Origin: Hygrocybe punicea | Lineage: Eukaryota > Basidiomycota > Agaricomycetes > Agaricales > Hygrophoraceae | Direction of reading: 5' to 3' | DNA length: 64,000 nucleotides | Assembly (NCBI GenBank): GCA_963556145.1 | Contig: OY744471.1 | Location: 3,155,590 to 3,219,589, forward strand | Shown here: in pieces, positions 43,705 to 54,223 of the stretch | How positions within the stretch are numbered: position 1 is the first letter of the stretch | Layout of the letters: every line of letters begins with the position of its first letter | Program-made: the position numbers and the translations under genes | Notes under the pieces: model-generated | What the model saw: only the letters and a program-made list of their open reading frames with translations | What the model was told of the DNA's origin: nothing | Database searches by the model: none

Positions 43705-44580
43705 CTAAAAGGAGGCCCGAGGGGCAAGGTGCGCGGCAAGGAGGGCAGGATGATGACGGATGTAAATGCGGAAAGTGTCGGAGGCCCAGCGGCCGATTGC
43801 TTGGATGTGGTCGAGGGACACGCCATCGCGAGCAAGAGCAGTGGCCCCACCAGAACGAAGAGATTGGCCAGCGACTTCGCGGGGGAAGTGAAGACGCAAA
43901 CGGTGAAGGAACCAGGAGCGGAGGGGCACGGAGCCATCATGGCGGAGCCAGAGTTCCAGGTGGAGCGGGAAGAGAAGGTCGCGGGATGTGAGGTAGGCTT
44001 CAAATGCAGAGACAGGGTCATCGTGATCGGGTAGTCGACGTAGGAGAATGGTGTTGCCTTCAAACAGCCTGTCGGCCTTATGCCCAGGTAGATGGAAGGA
44101 AAAACCTTCCGAAAAAATTTTTACTGAGTGCTGCATGACTATCTTTCGGTAATCGCGCAGAGAAGCGCTATCCGGCCACACCAACTCGCCGAGACGGGTG
44201 AGGGCATGGAAGCCTACAAGAAGGAGGGAGAGGAAGAGCTTGTCGTCGTGATCTGAGGACGAGCGGTAGACGTCGCAAAGGGAAACAAGCTCGGAACGGA
44301 GGAGGGGGCGTTTGCGGGTGGTACCAACGGCGCGCATTTTCTTACAACCGCGAAGGGTCCGGGTAACGAGGGGATGAAGGCGATGGGACCGGACATCAGG
44401 GTAGAACGGTTCAAGCTGGGTGCAGATGCCGGAAAGGTAGGCGGAAACGGAGTTGGGCTTGATGTGGTGGCACATGTATACTGTAAAAAAACTAAGAGTT
44501 TCAGGTGTGGGGGCGATAGAAAAACGGTGGGCGGTGCAAAAGGAAATGTAAGAACGTAGTGCAGATGAGTAGGCAAGCAT
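43705..44580 (-). CDS. Ngaro tyrosine recombinase
   Basis: Integrates the element by circular-intermediate recombination. From the Met at 44580 it is 291 residues; the frame stays open upstream to about 44,740 (DRLVHERAVALGFSLEHSS) and overlaps the RT end in another frame, so translation may start earlier or be coupled. Catalytic signature: Arg in HALTRLGELVWPD, the box SLRSGGATALARDG with the second Arg, GRWASDTF, and the nucleophile Tyr in IYIRHHP. All residues seem present. Confidence 0.85.
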   Translation of the reverse strand: MLAYSSALRSYISFCTAHRFSIAPTPETLSFFTVYMCHHIKPNSVSAYLSGICTQLEPFYPDVRSHRLHPLVTRTLRGCKKMRAVGTTRKRPLLRSELVSLCDVYRSSSDHDDKLFLSLLLVGFHALTRLGELVWPDSASLRDYRKIVMQHSVKIFSEGFSFHLPGHKADRLFEGNTILLRRLPDHDDPVSAFEAYLTSRDLLFPLHLELWLRHDGSVPLRSWFLHRLRLHFPREVAGQSLRSGGATALARDGVSLDHIQAIGRWASDTFRIYIRHHPALLAAHLAPRASF

Positions 44581-44684
44581 CGAAGAGTGTTCGAGAGAGA
44601 AACCGAGGGCGACGGCTCGTTCATGAACGAGACGGTCGTGGGTCCAGGCAACCCGAGTGGGCTGCCGGGACCGGCCAAGCGGGT

Positions 44685-46409
44685 TCAGCGTGGATCGGCC
44701 CCCAGCGACAGTCGAGGGGGTAGGAATGTACAGATGCGGAAGTTGGGAAAAGAGGAAAGGAGTACGGTATTATGGAAGCGAGAAAGTGCATCCGCTACGG
44801 CATTATCGGTACCGCGGACATGGAAGACACGGAGCTCGGCACGAAAGGCGAGGAGAAGGTCGACAGCGGTGATGAGAATTGGGTTGTAGGCCGGCTGGGC
44901 GTGCAAAGTATTGAAAAGGTCTACGGTGTTAGAGTTGTCAGTGAAAACGGCGACACGACGGGGAGTGTATGGAAGGGCGTGAAGCGACCAGTGGAGAGCC
45001 GAAAGGACGGCGAGCGCTTCCCAGAAAAAGATACGGTCGAAGGAAGGATCCGGGATTGCACACTGAAAGCCGACGGACAGTGTGGGGCACCAGAAACCGA
45101 GGCCGGTGAAGGAGGCGTCAGCAAAGAGAACGACGTCGGCCGCGGGAACATCCCAAGAGAAGGACTCAAGGAGAAGGATGCCGGACGAGGACTCCAGATG
45201 GCTAGCGAACCAGAGGAGTTCGCGGGAGAGCGCAACACTGACCCAAATCAGTTGATGCGGTCGCGACTTGCCAGCCATTTTGCAGTACAGGACGGATAAC
45301 CCGGGGCGTAAGAGTGGGTATACATTCAAGGCCCAGTTCATCCATCCAGCGAGCCGTTGGAAATCACGTAGAGGGTGTCGACGACCCGGATGGGCGAAGT
45401 TGCGAATGGTGACGAGAAGGTCATCCTGTCGGTCGGGGGCCATGGTAAATGTCATGGCGTTAGGGTCGACATTGAAGCCGATGATAGGCAAGACCGGACC
45501 GGCGAGTTGCTTGGGTTCATCGTGTGGCAGGCCGATTTCGTCCCACAGCATTAAGAGGCGCGCCTGTTTGGCTGGCAACGCCTTGTGGAAGGGTGCGTAC
45601 CAAAGGAGATTGCCCTCGAACTCCCACGAGAAAGTGTCGTCAACATAAGTGAAGAGATCGGCGATGGATTTGATAAAGATTGCGATCCAAATAACAAGGC
45701 CTATGAAGGCTCCCCAAATACTTCCGGCGCCGCGATTACCAAAGTTATTGCAGCGGTCGACGTGCCGGAGGCCATCAACGGTGACGACCTGACGGATTTG
45801 CCACAGGCGGTGCATAGGAAGGCGTCGGTAGGCCTGGGATACATCAGACTTGAAGACAATTAGACGGACGTGTGGACCATGGAGAGCGCGAACCCGGAGA
45901 AGAGCGTGGCCTAAAAGATGAAGGTCATCAAGCGGGACAGCAACTTTGTCTCGGGGAATGAGTGAGTTGAGGGAGAAAGGCTCAGCACTCTGATCAACGA
46001 CAAGCCGGAAGGTTGTGGTTCCGGGTTTGGGCACGACTCCGATCGGGATGGCGTGCATGCCGGGAAGGAGGTCAGGCCCAAACGCCGGAGAGAAACGCCG
46101 AAGGGAGACTTCCTTGTCGCGTTGTGACCGGACAAAATCTTGTTCAGCCTGGTCTCGTAAGATGCGCGCGGAATTGTCCCACGTGAGCGGGCGTGATGGG
46201 TCATGTTCCGCCCAGGGCCAGAAACCTTCGTACAGTCCCCGGCAGATGGAGTTGACGAGGTCCCGATTCGGGTGGGAGCTGAGTAAACGGCGGAAACGAG
46301 AGATGTTGATTGGGGTGACGATGTCGAAAAGGTGCGGATTGTCATCAATGGTGCGTAAGGCGGCAATGTTGGCGAATTCTTCAAGAGGCGGAGACGGAAG
46401 CGCAGGCAT
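44685..46409 (-). CDS. Ngaro reverse transcriptase and RNase H
   Basis: The frame is open from 47711 but its first part overlaps Gag in another frame; 46409 (MPALPSPPLEEF) is a conservative start. RT motifs: GVVPKPGTTTFRLVVDQSAE, IVFKSDVSQAYRRLPMH, GSIWGAFIGLVIWIA and LFTYVDDTFSWEF (YxDD). RNase H: VLFADASFTGLGFWCP, FFWEALAVLSALHW and VAVFTDNSNTVDLFN, then HVRGTDNAVADALSR. No stop in the domains. Confidence 0.88.
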   Translation of the reverse strand: MPALPSPPLEEFANIAALRTIDDNPHLFDIVTPINISRFRRLLSSHPNRDLVNSICRGLYEGFWPWAEHDPSRPLTWDNSARILRDQAEQDFVRSQRDKEVSLRRFSPAFGPDLLPGMHAIPIGVVPKPGTTTFRLVVDQSAEPFSLNSLIPRDKVAVPLDDLHLLGHALLRVRALHGPHVRLIVFKSDVSQAYRRLPMHRLWQIRQVVTVDGLRHVDRCNNFGNRGAGSIWGAFIGLVIWIAIFIKSIADLFTYVDDTFSWEFEGNLLWYAPFHKALPAKQARLLMLWDEIGLPHDEPKQLAGPVLPIIGFNVDPNAMTFTMAPDRQDDLLVTIRNFAHPGRRHPLRDFQRLAGWMNWALNVYPLLRPGLSVLYCKMAGKSRPHQLIWVSVALSRELLWFASHLESSSGILLLESFSWDVPAADVVLFADASFTGLGFWCPTLSVGFQCAIPDPSFDRIFFWEALAVLSALHWSLHALPYTPRRVAVFTDNSNTVDLFNTLHAQPAYNPILITAVDLLLAFRAELRVFHVRGTDNAVADALSRFHNTVLLSSFPNFRICTFLPPRLSLGADPR

Positions 46410-46519
46410 GCCGTGGGTTGCTAAAGAAAGAGTGACCCGACGGGTCTCGCCGGATTCATTCCAGACGAAAGCCCGAGCGTATTTTGGACATCGCGAACAC
46501 AGGGAATACGGCTTACTGT

Positions 46520-47727
46520 TTTTGGAGGATGTTGCAATCGACAGAGGCATGCTGAGGGGACTGGCACTTTGCGCAAACATGCTTGTAGTCGCAAGTGGAT
46601 GCAGTGTTGGGGCATCGTTTGGCGTTCCAGCGTCGGCATGGTTCTCTCCTTTTTGCTGGGTCAGTTCGGGAGCGCTCAGCCGCTCGTGTTTGGCCAGTGC
46701 CGGCTCCGGCGTTTTGGATCCAGAGGACGTGAAGATCGGCGAAACGGGAGAAATCCGTGAGTTCGACGTCACGTCGTTGGGCGCTTCAGATGCGGGTGGC
46801 CCGGTCGTATTGGATAATACGTTGGTGCATGGCGTCAGGAAACGCGGCGAAGAGCTCGCTGATGTGTTTTCCATAGTCACGTAACTCGGCGGCTCGGTGA
46901 GGGAAGACGAAGACAGTGGCTTCACATGTCCGTCCCCATGCGATGACCCACTTCCCGTGGGTGTCGACGACTCTGGCGGGTTTGACGGCTCCGACGACGA
47001 ACTCGACGCCACCAATCTTTTCAGAACGTTTGTCATCGTGCGTGACTGAGTATCCGCTGGTGAGGACGTGGTCGAGATCGACGGCGCGTCCGGCGAGAAG
47101 GTTGGTCCATTCAGAGTCCGGAAACTGGGGGCACCGCGCCGAATTGAGCAAGGAGGATTTGGCGAGCTTGGGGTCTCGTGAAATGTTTTCGAGCGTCGAC
47201 AACGTTTGTTGGAGCGAGACAGAAAGGCGAGACGGCTCCAGCTCTTCTTGGATGACCCACGGCAAAGATTTGAGGTCGAGCTTAGGCTTAGACGATGGCT
47301 CGAGCTCTGCTTCGTCACTGGGGCTTCGAGGACGCTTAGGGGCTTTATGAACGGCAGTTTCTTTGTCTGGGGCCGGCGAAGTAACGGGCGACGGCTCCCG
47401 CGACTGTATGGTAGAGTCGTCGGGTCCTGCTGGTCCATGTTCTGCGGAGGAGTTGTCCAAAACAGTCCCTCGGTTCCTGGCATCATCGCGCCGATGGTCG
47501 ATGTTGTCGAGGATGCGGAGATAGACGGCAAACGTGGACTCGAGGACGTGGTTGCCGAGTCCGAGACCGGTGAGCACATCCTGTATTTCGAGGGTGGCTG
47601 AGGCTTTAGAGATGTCTCCAAGCCGGAAACGGTCCGTAATGCGAACGCACTCTTTGACCGTTTCCGCGTCGACGGCGCCAATTGGCGTGGGTGTAGAAGG
47701 TGAGGGTTCATTTTGTGAATTAGACAT
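46520..47727 (-). pseudogene. Ngaro Gag-like protein, one stop and one shift
   Basis: A 313-codon frame (47727-46786) with acidic/Ser-rich start and a conserved-looking core (WTNLLAGRAVDLDHVLTSGY, VKPARVVDTHGKWVIAW, HISELFAAFPDAMHQRIIQY). It ends TGA at 46788-46786 but the same frame then continues QRRDVELTDFSRFADLHVLW and into a cysteine region (CRRWNAKRCPNTAS, HVCAKCQSP), so the TGA is probably a CGA-to-TGA change. One extra base near 46,575 shifts the last His/Cys of a CCHC knuckle out of frame. Confidence 0.7.
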
Positions 47728-47759
47728 GCAAAATGGGCAGATGGGAGGAACGACGTTTA

Positions 47760-48122
47760 TTGCAGAAATAAGGCAGAGAATAATGGCTGGGAACTGGTTA
47801 ACTAAAGTAGCAAGAATGGAGAAGCGGGAAGCATACCTCGGAGACGAGACAAGGGGCTTAGGGTGCCCTTGATGTGTTTCCGAGGTATATGACGATGCGC
47901 AAGGCAGAAGAATGCACCGGGGGCGATGTAAGGTTGACGTCAGCTGGTGACGACAAGCGATGTGTCAGCTGGTGACGACAGACGGTGCGTCAGCTGGTGA
48001 CGGCTCAGATATTATAGGCTGCGTCAGCTGGTGACAGCAGCGGGGGAACACGCTGGGTGTTGTGGTGAGCGTGAAGGGCACGGCCGTGTGATTAGCCAAA
48101 TGTAAACAAGTTTAAAAGGTGA
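47760..48122 (-). repeat. Ngaro split direct repeat A1
   Basis: 363 bp at the 5' end of the element on the minus strand; one difference from A2 seen (GATGTGTCAGC versus GATGCGTCAGC). Confidence 0.9.
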
Positions 48123-48299
48123 TTTATTAGACGGGGACCTAGGCCCCATCTGGCTGAGTACTATAAAACAAATTTTGAACGATTTGGTCGAGAACTCACC
48201 GAGTTATAGCTCGCACATTGTGAGGTGCGCTAGATAGGCGGACTTTGAGTTAGCAACAAGTATTATGTAATCAGCTGTAATTGCATCAAAAGGATCGAA

Positions 48300-49848
48300 A
48301 TTGACAAGCTACAAAATATTTACACAGCTGAAATGGCAAAACACAGGCAACCTGTCTTCCGGCCTGCATATGGATGATTCGACACTATTCGACTTTTGTT
48401 TCCAAAAACAACAATAGTTTTGGGCTTCTCCGCAACACTTCCTTTGCATATATTACAAGTCGCCAAGAAAAAAATATCAATATCAGCGGGCCATTTTTAT
48501 ATACGGCGCACCAGTAACAGGCCCAATATCACATATGCAACACATTGTATCGTTGGGTCACTGTCTGACTTTCGAAATCTTAATATTGTCATCCCACCTA
48601 CATCATCTTTTACTTCTCCAAGTCAAATTCTACTTACCATAATATTTCACGATGACATTAAGGAATGTAGTGATGCTGCTCTACATCTGGATGGGCTTCT
48701 ACCTCCTGCATATCGAGGAATTGGTCTTGTACAACACTACCACAGTCATATGTCAAAAGAGTACCTTGAGTCCACATATCAATCTTTTCAAGATGGTCAC
48801 TATCATATTCTGCATACATGCACCGGAATGGAATCAGGCATTGACTTCAACAGAGCTGACATTGTCATTCAATATGGTGTAGCTTCTGATGGAACCAAGA
48901 CAATCCAGTGAGGAGGATGTGGAGGGTATAATGGCAACGACAAATCCCTTTTTGTAATTATGTATGAAGCATGGGTTGCAGATGTTGACATCAGTAATAT
49001 TCTCGTCAAAGAGCTTGAAGAAGATCCAGACAGATCACTCTGTGTTGATGCAAAGAAGCACTTGACGAAGACCACGTGCACAAGTGTCCACTACATTTGG
49101 ACTATCCAATCTCAAATGTGTTTATTCTGCATCTTTGCAACTTACCTTCACAATGAAGCACTAGAAGGTCAGCTTTCTACCTCTATACATGCATATGTAA
49201 CATTCCTTTTTAGCTTGCAATTTCGTTACACAATTCTGTTGTGATTGCCACAGTGATGGCTTCAACCTAGCCTTATTTTTCCTGGGCGATATTTTTACTG
49301 GGCTTGAAGAGATAGTGAAGAAATGCCCACTCAAACATTGTGCAGTACTTGAGAATCTTTTATCCTCTTGGCGTTTCGAAGAATATAGATCTGATCCTCT
49401 TTGTGCACTTTTTTCAGCTACTTGGATCCTCGATGAAACAAAACTCAAAACATTGGTGGCATGTCTTCCATCAAAGATTCAAGCTCCATCTGATGTCTGT
49501 GAAGTGCTTGGCAAAACGGTGGAGTGGTATGGAGGTACCGCTCCGAAGGCTAGCTGGAGAGTCTCGCTGGAGAGCTGGCGAGGAAGGCTTGATTGGGACT
49601 GACTACTGACAGGGATCTATCTACAACGAACCGTGGGAGCCTCGTCACGTGACTAGGCACTCGCTACCACTCCAACGGAGGAGTGGGCTTTCATGTGGGC
49701 TCAGCCTATCTTTAATGTAGTGCATGGTTATGTTCCACTTGATCTCCCATGGTGGCCGGCAGCCAGTACATCAAAGAAAAGAAAAGCTAGGCCCTCCTTG
49801 ACACCTCTTGCCAATCAACTCAACTTGGATTCCAGCACTCGTAGATAA
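48300..49848 (+). pseudogene. RecQ-like DEAD/DEAH helicase, C-terminal part
   Basis: From the 48,300 area: HRQPVFRPAYG, stop, FDTIRLLFPKTTIVLGFSAT (motif III type), RRTSNRPNITYATHCIVGSL, IIFHDDIKECSDAALHL, VQHYHSHMSKEYLESTYQSF, TGMESGIDFNRADIVIQYGV, then Q stop GGCGG where family members have QRGGRGGR (motif VI). A 3' zinc-type region follows an intron (about 49,168-49,213) (CNFVTQFCCDCHSDGFNL), and the end is KTEEWAFMWAQPIFNVVHG after removal of a solo LTR. The walker A/B half is missing to the left. TGA at 48375-48377 and 48909-48911 look like CGA decay. Ends 52 bp from the stop of the DUF6589-type gene. Confidence 0.7.
49520..49674. mobile_element. Solo LTR of the TRIM-like family
   Basis: 155 bp, TGGAGTGGTA..TACCACTCCA, with a 4-bp duplication ACGG (49516-49519, 49675-49678). 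Shares the GTCACGTGAC box and terminal wording with the LTRs at 54224 and 55800. Removing it restores KTEEWAF in the helicase frame. Confidence 0.65.
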
Positions 49849-50015
49849 AGACATAATTGATTTGTAACTGTTATAATGCATGAATCAGAAGAACTGTCCT
49901 TTACTTGTCATCTTTTAAGATCACTGCACCAAAATCTGGTGTGGTTATATCATTGTGCTCATCAAAAATGGACGCCCCTTCCTCGTCAACTAACTGGCCA
50001 TGTAACAGCACTTGG

Positions 50016-51802
50016 TGTCATGACTAGCGGTCATGTGATGGATCCGTGGGTCAAATGGTTGCACAATGTCGGCGGTAGTGAGGTTTTACGTTCAAGGGTC
50101 TTGGTTGTGAAGTAGGGTCTCAGGGATAAGGTTTGGGTGGTAAGGGGGTTGTGAAGTTTGTTACGTCTGGTACAACTGCTAGGAGAAATACAAGAGGTCA
50201 AAGTTAGGGATCTACGTGCTCTTTGTCCGACGTCTTTTATACCCTTCGGCCCCGCCCACAGCCTCCATGAATTGTACGAGCGTCAATTCACTTTTAGTCA
50301 TTCTGTGAGTGGACATGTCAGCTCTGCTGCGGTGCCCTATGTTCGTCATTGCCGGAACTGCGATGTCAGCATGATCCGCAGTTGTGTGACCCCGGTCTGA
50401 TGCGTCGCAAGCAGATTCGTAAGGGGATGCATCACCCCGGCGGCCTGATTCATTGTTGTTGCTGCTGCCGTGTGATGTGTCATTGCTGTGGATCGTGGGA
50501 GGTCAGAATGCCTCGAACGTCGATAGGGGGATCTCGGGGTCGATCGCTCCGTGGATTCGTCGCACTCCTCGGATTATTGTTGTAAGGAGGAATGCGTATA
50601 CGATAATGATAGCGATGATGGCAGCGGCGATTGACTGCATCATGATTCAGTTCTGACAGGCGTGGGTGGTGATGGTTGGAGTGGGACATCTATTGTCTTT
50701 GTGTGAATGATGGGAAGAGTGGTGCTGTCTGATGGAAAATGGAGTTGAACGTCTGGTCACATGCGAGTCCTGTCGGCAGCTGCCAGTGGGTCGTTCTTTG
50801 GTGATAGGGTCTTCTGGGTTGCATATAAAGCTTGGTGGTTTCTGCATGCTTGTCCTGTAGAAATGCGATGTGTCTCCACCCTTATCACCAAGTCACTTTC
50901 TTCAAAGCTTCTTCGATCTTCCCCCCAACCTCAGTTATTAAGATTAATTGTTATACGTTCCACCACCTCATCCAACTCTCGGCTTCTGATCGGGATCTCT
51001 ATTAGGCTCTGGGTCGATGCTTCACTTGCGGGAAGGCGAGGCATCGCATGGAATGTTGCCCGCTGGGGTTAAGGTACACAAGGTCCTTCTGTGCCAGCTA
51101 CTGGCTGACCCGTACCGTGAGTGCTTTGGTTGGTGGATTGTCTGGGGTCTTCTGAATGAGTCTTATTCTAGAATTGGATGATGCGTGGAGGTTGGAGGAG
51201 TTGTCCCCTGAGATACCACCACTGATTGCAGTGAGCTGGGGTTCGTCGTCTGAGGGCCTGAGGGGTTCTTCTCCGGAGTCGGTCGGAGACTTGACTTCTC
51301 GTGAGTCTGGTTTCCCACTGCCATTCGGGGTAGCATCGAGGTTTAAGATGGTTTGTCACGCAGCAATTGAGAGGTCATTGGAGAGGGAGGTTGAGCGGTT
51401 CCTGGACGACGTGCATGTCCAGTTGCAAGTGTCGGGGTCATCGGTCTCGGATGCAATTACTGTAGAATAGAGTAGTTGCATTATTTGTACTTATATCTGG
51501 TCCGGTGCCCCTTCCAAGGGCTTGTGAATGTATATGTCTCCCCCACTCTGCAGGGTGTATGAGTTGTAAGGGTTTGTTTGGCGGTCTGTCGAAGATCGTC
51601 ATGAAAATAAGTGGTATCTGAGGAAAAATGTATGGGGGTGACATTGGAGTAGTAGATCTAGGTAGATCACGTGACCTTCCCACGGTTCGATGCAGTAGAT
51701 AGCCTTGTTTGGTAGTCAGTAGAGATTCTAGATTTAGCCTTAGCTTCCGAGCCCTGCAATCCGCTCGAGGACACTCTACGTGTCCAACGTATTTTCATGA
51801 CA
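50016..51802. mobile_element. Unclassified 1.79-kb insertion in the DUF6589-type gene
   Basis: Ends TGTCATGA and TCATGACA (inverted), flanked by CTTGG (50011-50015) and CTCGG (51803-51807), a 5-bp duplication with one C/T difference at a CpG. TG..CA ends and 5 bp fit an LTR-type integrase, but no internal LTR pair was found by eye. Small ORFs only (51156-51470, 104 codons, acidic). Removal with one flank copy joins KIR to VLLHGQ in frame. Confidence 0.65.
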
Positions 51803-54223
51803 CTCGGATCTTGTTGAAGGTCTTGAGAGAAGAGGATTTTAATTTCTTCTCACCTTCTTCGAGAATATTGATGACAGCTTTAGAGGTGTCATTCTGATGA
51901 TGTTGACGATCAGACTTGAAGGCGAGGATCTTGTATTCTCGAACATTGTCAGCTACCTTCCATACGAGATCCATCACATCAGGTTTGCTGTGAGTCTTTC
52001 CTCTGTATCCTCTCATAGCAATGCCAACTTGCTTCTTTGTCTTATTGAGGTAGTCAATGGCTGTGGAAATCTGACCAAGGTGTTCCCAGCTGGCATAAAG
52101 TCCTTTCAAAGAAAAGAGGTTCTATGAAAATAATGTATTAGACATCACATGATAGATTGGCATAATACCTTTAAATAGCCAATCAAATGCTCAATATTCA
52201 TGTCTATTCCCATCCAATGACCAGCCAGACCAGAAGGATTTACAAGCATACAGTCTCACATGATATCACTGAAATATTGTTGTGAGAACAATTCACCAGG
52301 CGAAATAGATCACACTCATGCGAAGTCATCACCCTATATGAGTTTAAGGTTACGAATGAAATGTAACAACTACGTGCTGTAGTTATTAGACCCAGCACCA
52401 TGGAACATCATTGTAAGTGGTTCCAAAATATCCTCAATCTGTCTCCAATCACCATCCGAAATTGACTTTACAAGTTCTGCAACATAGAGGAGGTTGCATA
52501 CGAGGATACATATGTTACAATGGGTGTGATCAACCTGAGGGTCGTGTGGTCCAATTAAGATTGGTGTGGTATCCACCTCTTCATCCCCACTGTGCTTTCC
52601 ATCTAATATATCTTCGTTCGCGATTAGTAAGCCCTTCGCCTCATGCTCAAGGTCTCCTTCCTCACTCAGCAAGTCCCCATCTCCGTTTGGTAAGCTTGTT
52701 GCCTTCTTCTTTCGCTGGGGCTTGACTCTTTGTTTCTCCATCAGGGTAGCATGTTTGCAGATGATTTTCTGAGCAATTTCAAGAAGCTAGGTGGGAGTCG
52801 GATTCGAGGATGCGAAGGCATGGAGTGTTGGAAATCCACATTCTTAGCGCTATACTTGGATAATAATCCTGTGAAGAATTTGCATGAGCACTGATAGAAG
52901 AGTATGGTAGTTGGGCTTTTCATTCGATAAGCGAGTTTTATAGAGTAATGCAAAAAAATACTTGAGACTTCCGAGCTGATTTATAGCACCCTGATGAATC
53001 TTCAAGAGAGCCCAAATGAGATTAAGGCACTTGTAAAAGACGCCGTATCCAAGCTGGATGTTATTAAGGCAAAGAAAATGATTGAGGTCTTTAACCCGCA
53101 TGACTTTGGCACCACGTATTCAAGTGTTCGTAAGTTGGTCATTGAAAGTAGGGATGGCGATGTTTTACATTTGCATCTGGGTACGCTTGAGTTGTTGTTC
53201 GTAGATGTTGTGCCAGATTTAAATTGTTCTGGGTACAGTTGCCTCATTGATTGTTGTTACCCGTAAAGGAAATGTCTCTGTCTTGGTGAGAGATATGAGA
53301 TGACGAGGCTTGTGTTGTAGTTCAGGAGAAGCAACATAATGTTCATAATTAGCTGTAAGAATCCAGACAACAATGACTTGTATCTGGAAAAAGGTCGACT
53401 CCATTTGTATCCTCATTGGCTGGATATGAGCATCAAAGTTCAGATCGGGCGCAGTAGTAGCTTATACAAGGATTGGAGCAAGAAGCATGTTGGTAGGATC
53501 AGTACGGGGGAGCTTATACAGAACAGAAAATGTTCCTGATTGAGATTTTGATGGTGCATCCATTTGCTGTTCAACAAATACCGAAGTAGAGATATTGATG
53601 TTGTCCCAGCAAAGGGCATATGTTCCTTCAGTGACCTTCGATGCAAGCTCAACACAGTATTCACCAAGATTGACTACGAGGGATAAAACGGAGTCATATG
53701 AAACGGATAATCTACAATGAAAGAGAGCATTGATCGTTTGACGTTGACATTCAGTTGTCCACAGAAACAGTGTGAAAATCGTCTGGAAACTGAGGCTGTT
53801 AGATGACTGAGAGTTCACAAGCTGTGCAATAATAATCGAACATATCTGCAAAAGGTGAGTTGACTGATTTTATTAAAACGGTATGCAACATACTATGTCC
53901 GGTTGCTTTAATTTATTCTTTGCCCATGAAGCTTCCGTTTGTGTGGCTTCCAATAACAATCGGGTGAGAATTGGTGCATCTTGTTTCATGATGGTGCCGA
54001 CAGCTGAATCTAGCGTCCACTTGCTGATAAATTCAGGTGTGATATCAGTTGTCTTTATAGTGAAAGATTTCTTGATGATGTCCATTTCTTTGCCAATAAT
54101 CTCCCCAAGAACATTCACCCCTCAATTCTGCATCCATCTTTTCAAACAGTCCATTCCTTCATAGGTGTCCAATACTTTATCTAAAATTTGTTCTAACTTG
54201 CCACCTTCCCTGAATACCCCCGA

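Larger units (their letters stand above)
42966..48122 (-). mobile_element. Ngaro-type tyrosine-recombinase retrotransposon
   Basis: Read on the minus strand: A1 (48122-47760), Gag, RT-RNase H, tyrosine recombinase, B1 (43621-43492), A2 (43490-43128), B2 (43095-42966). A is 363 bp and B 130 bp, each present twice in direct orientation, the split-direct-repeat structure of Ngaro elements in the DIRS order. No DDE integrase and no target duplication, as expected. A1 and A2 differ at one seen position (C/T in a CpG), B1 and B2 at none, so the insertion is recent. Confidence 0.92.

Noticed and set aside
43729..44034. Plus-strand ORFs across the Ngaro recombinase, RT and Gag
   Set aside because: Antisense shadows of the minus-strand genes; no family wording.
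46410..47711. N-terminal third of the 1,008-codon frame as part of Ngaro RT
   Set aside because: It overlaps the Gag frame and is low-complexity Ser/Pro; RT homology begins only near 46,400.
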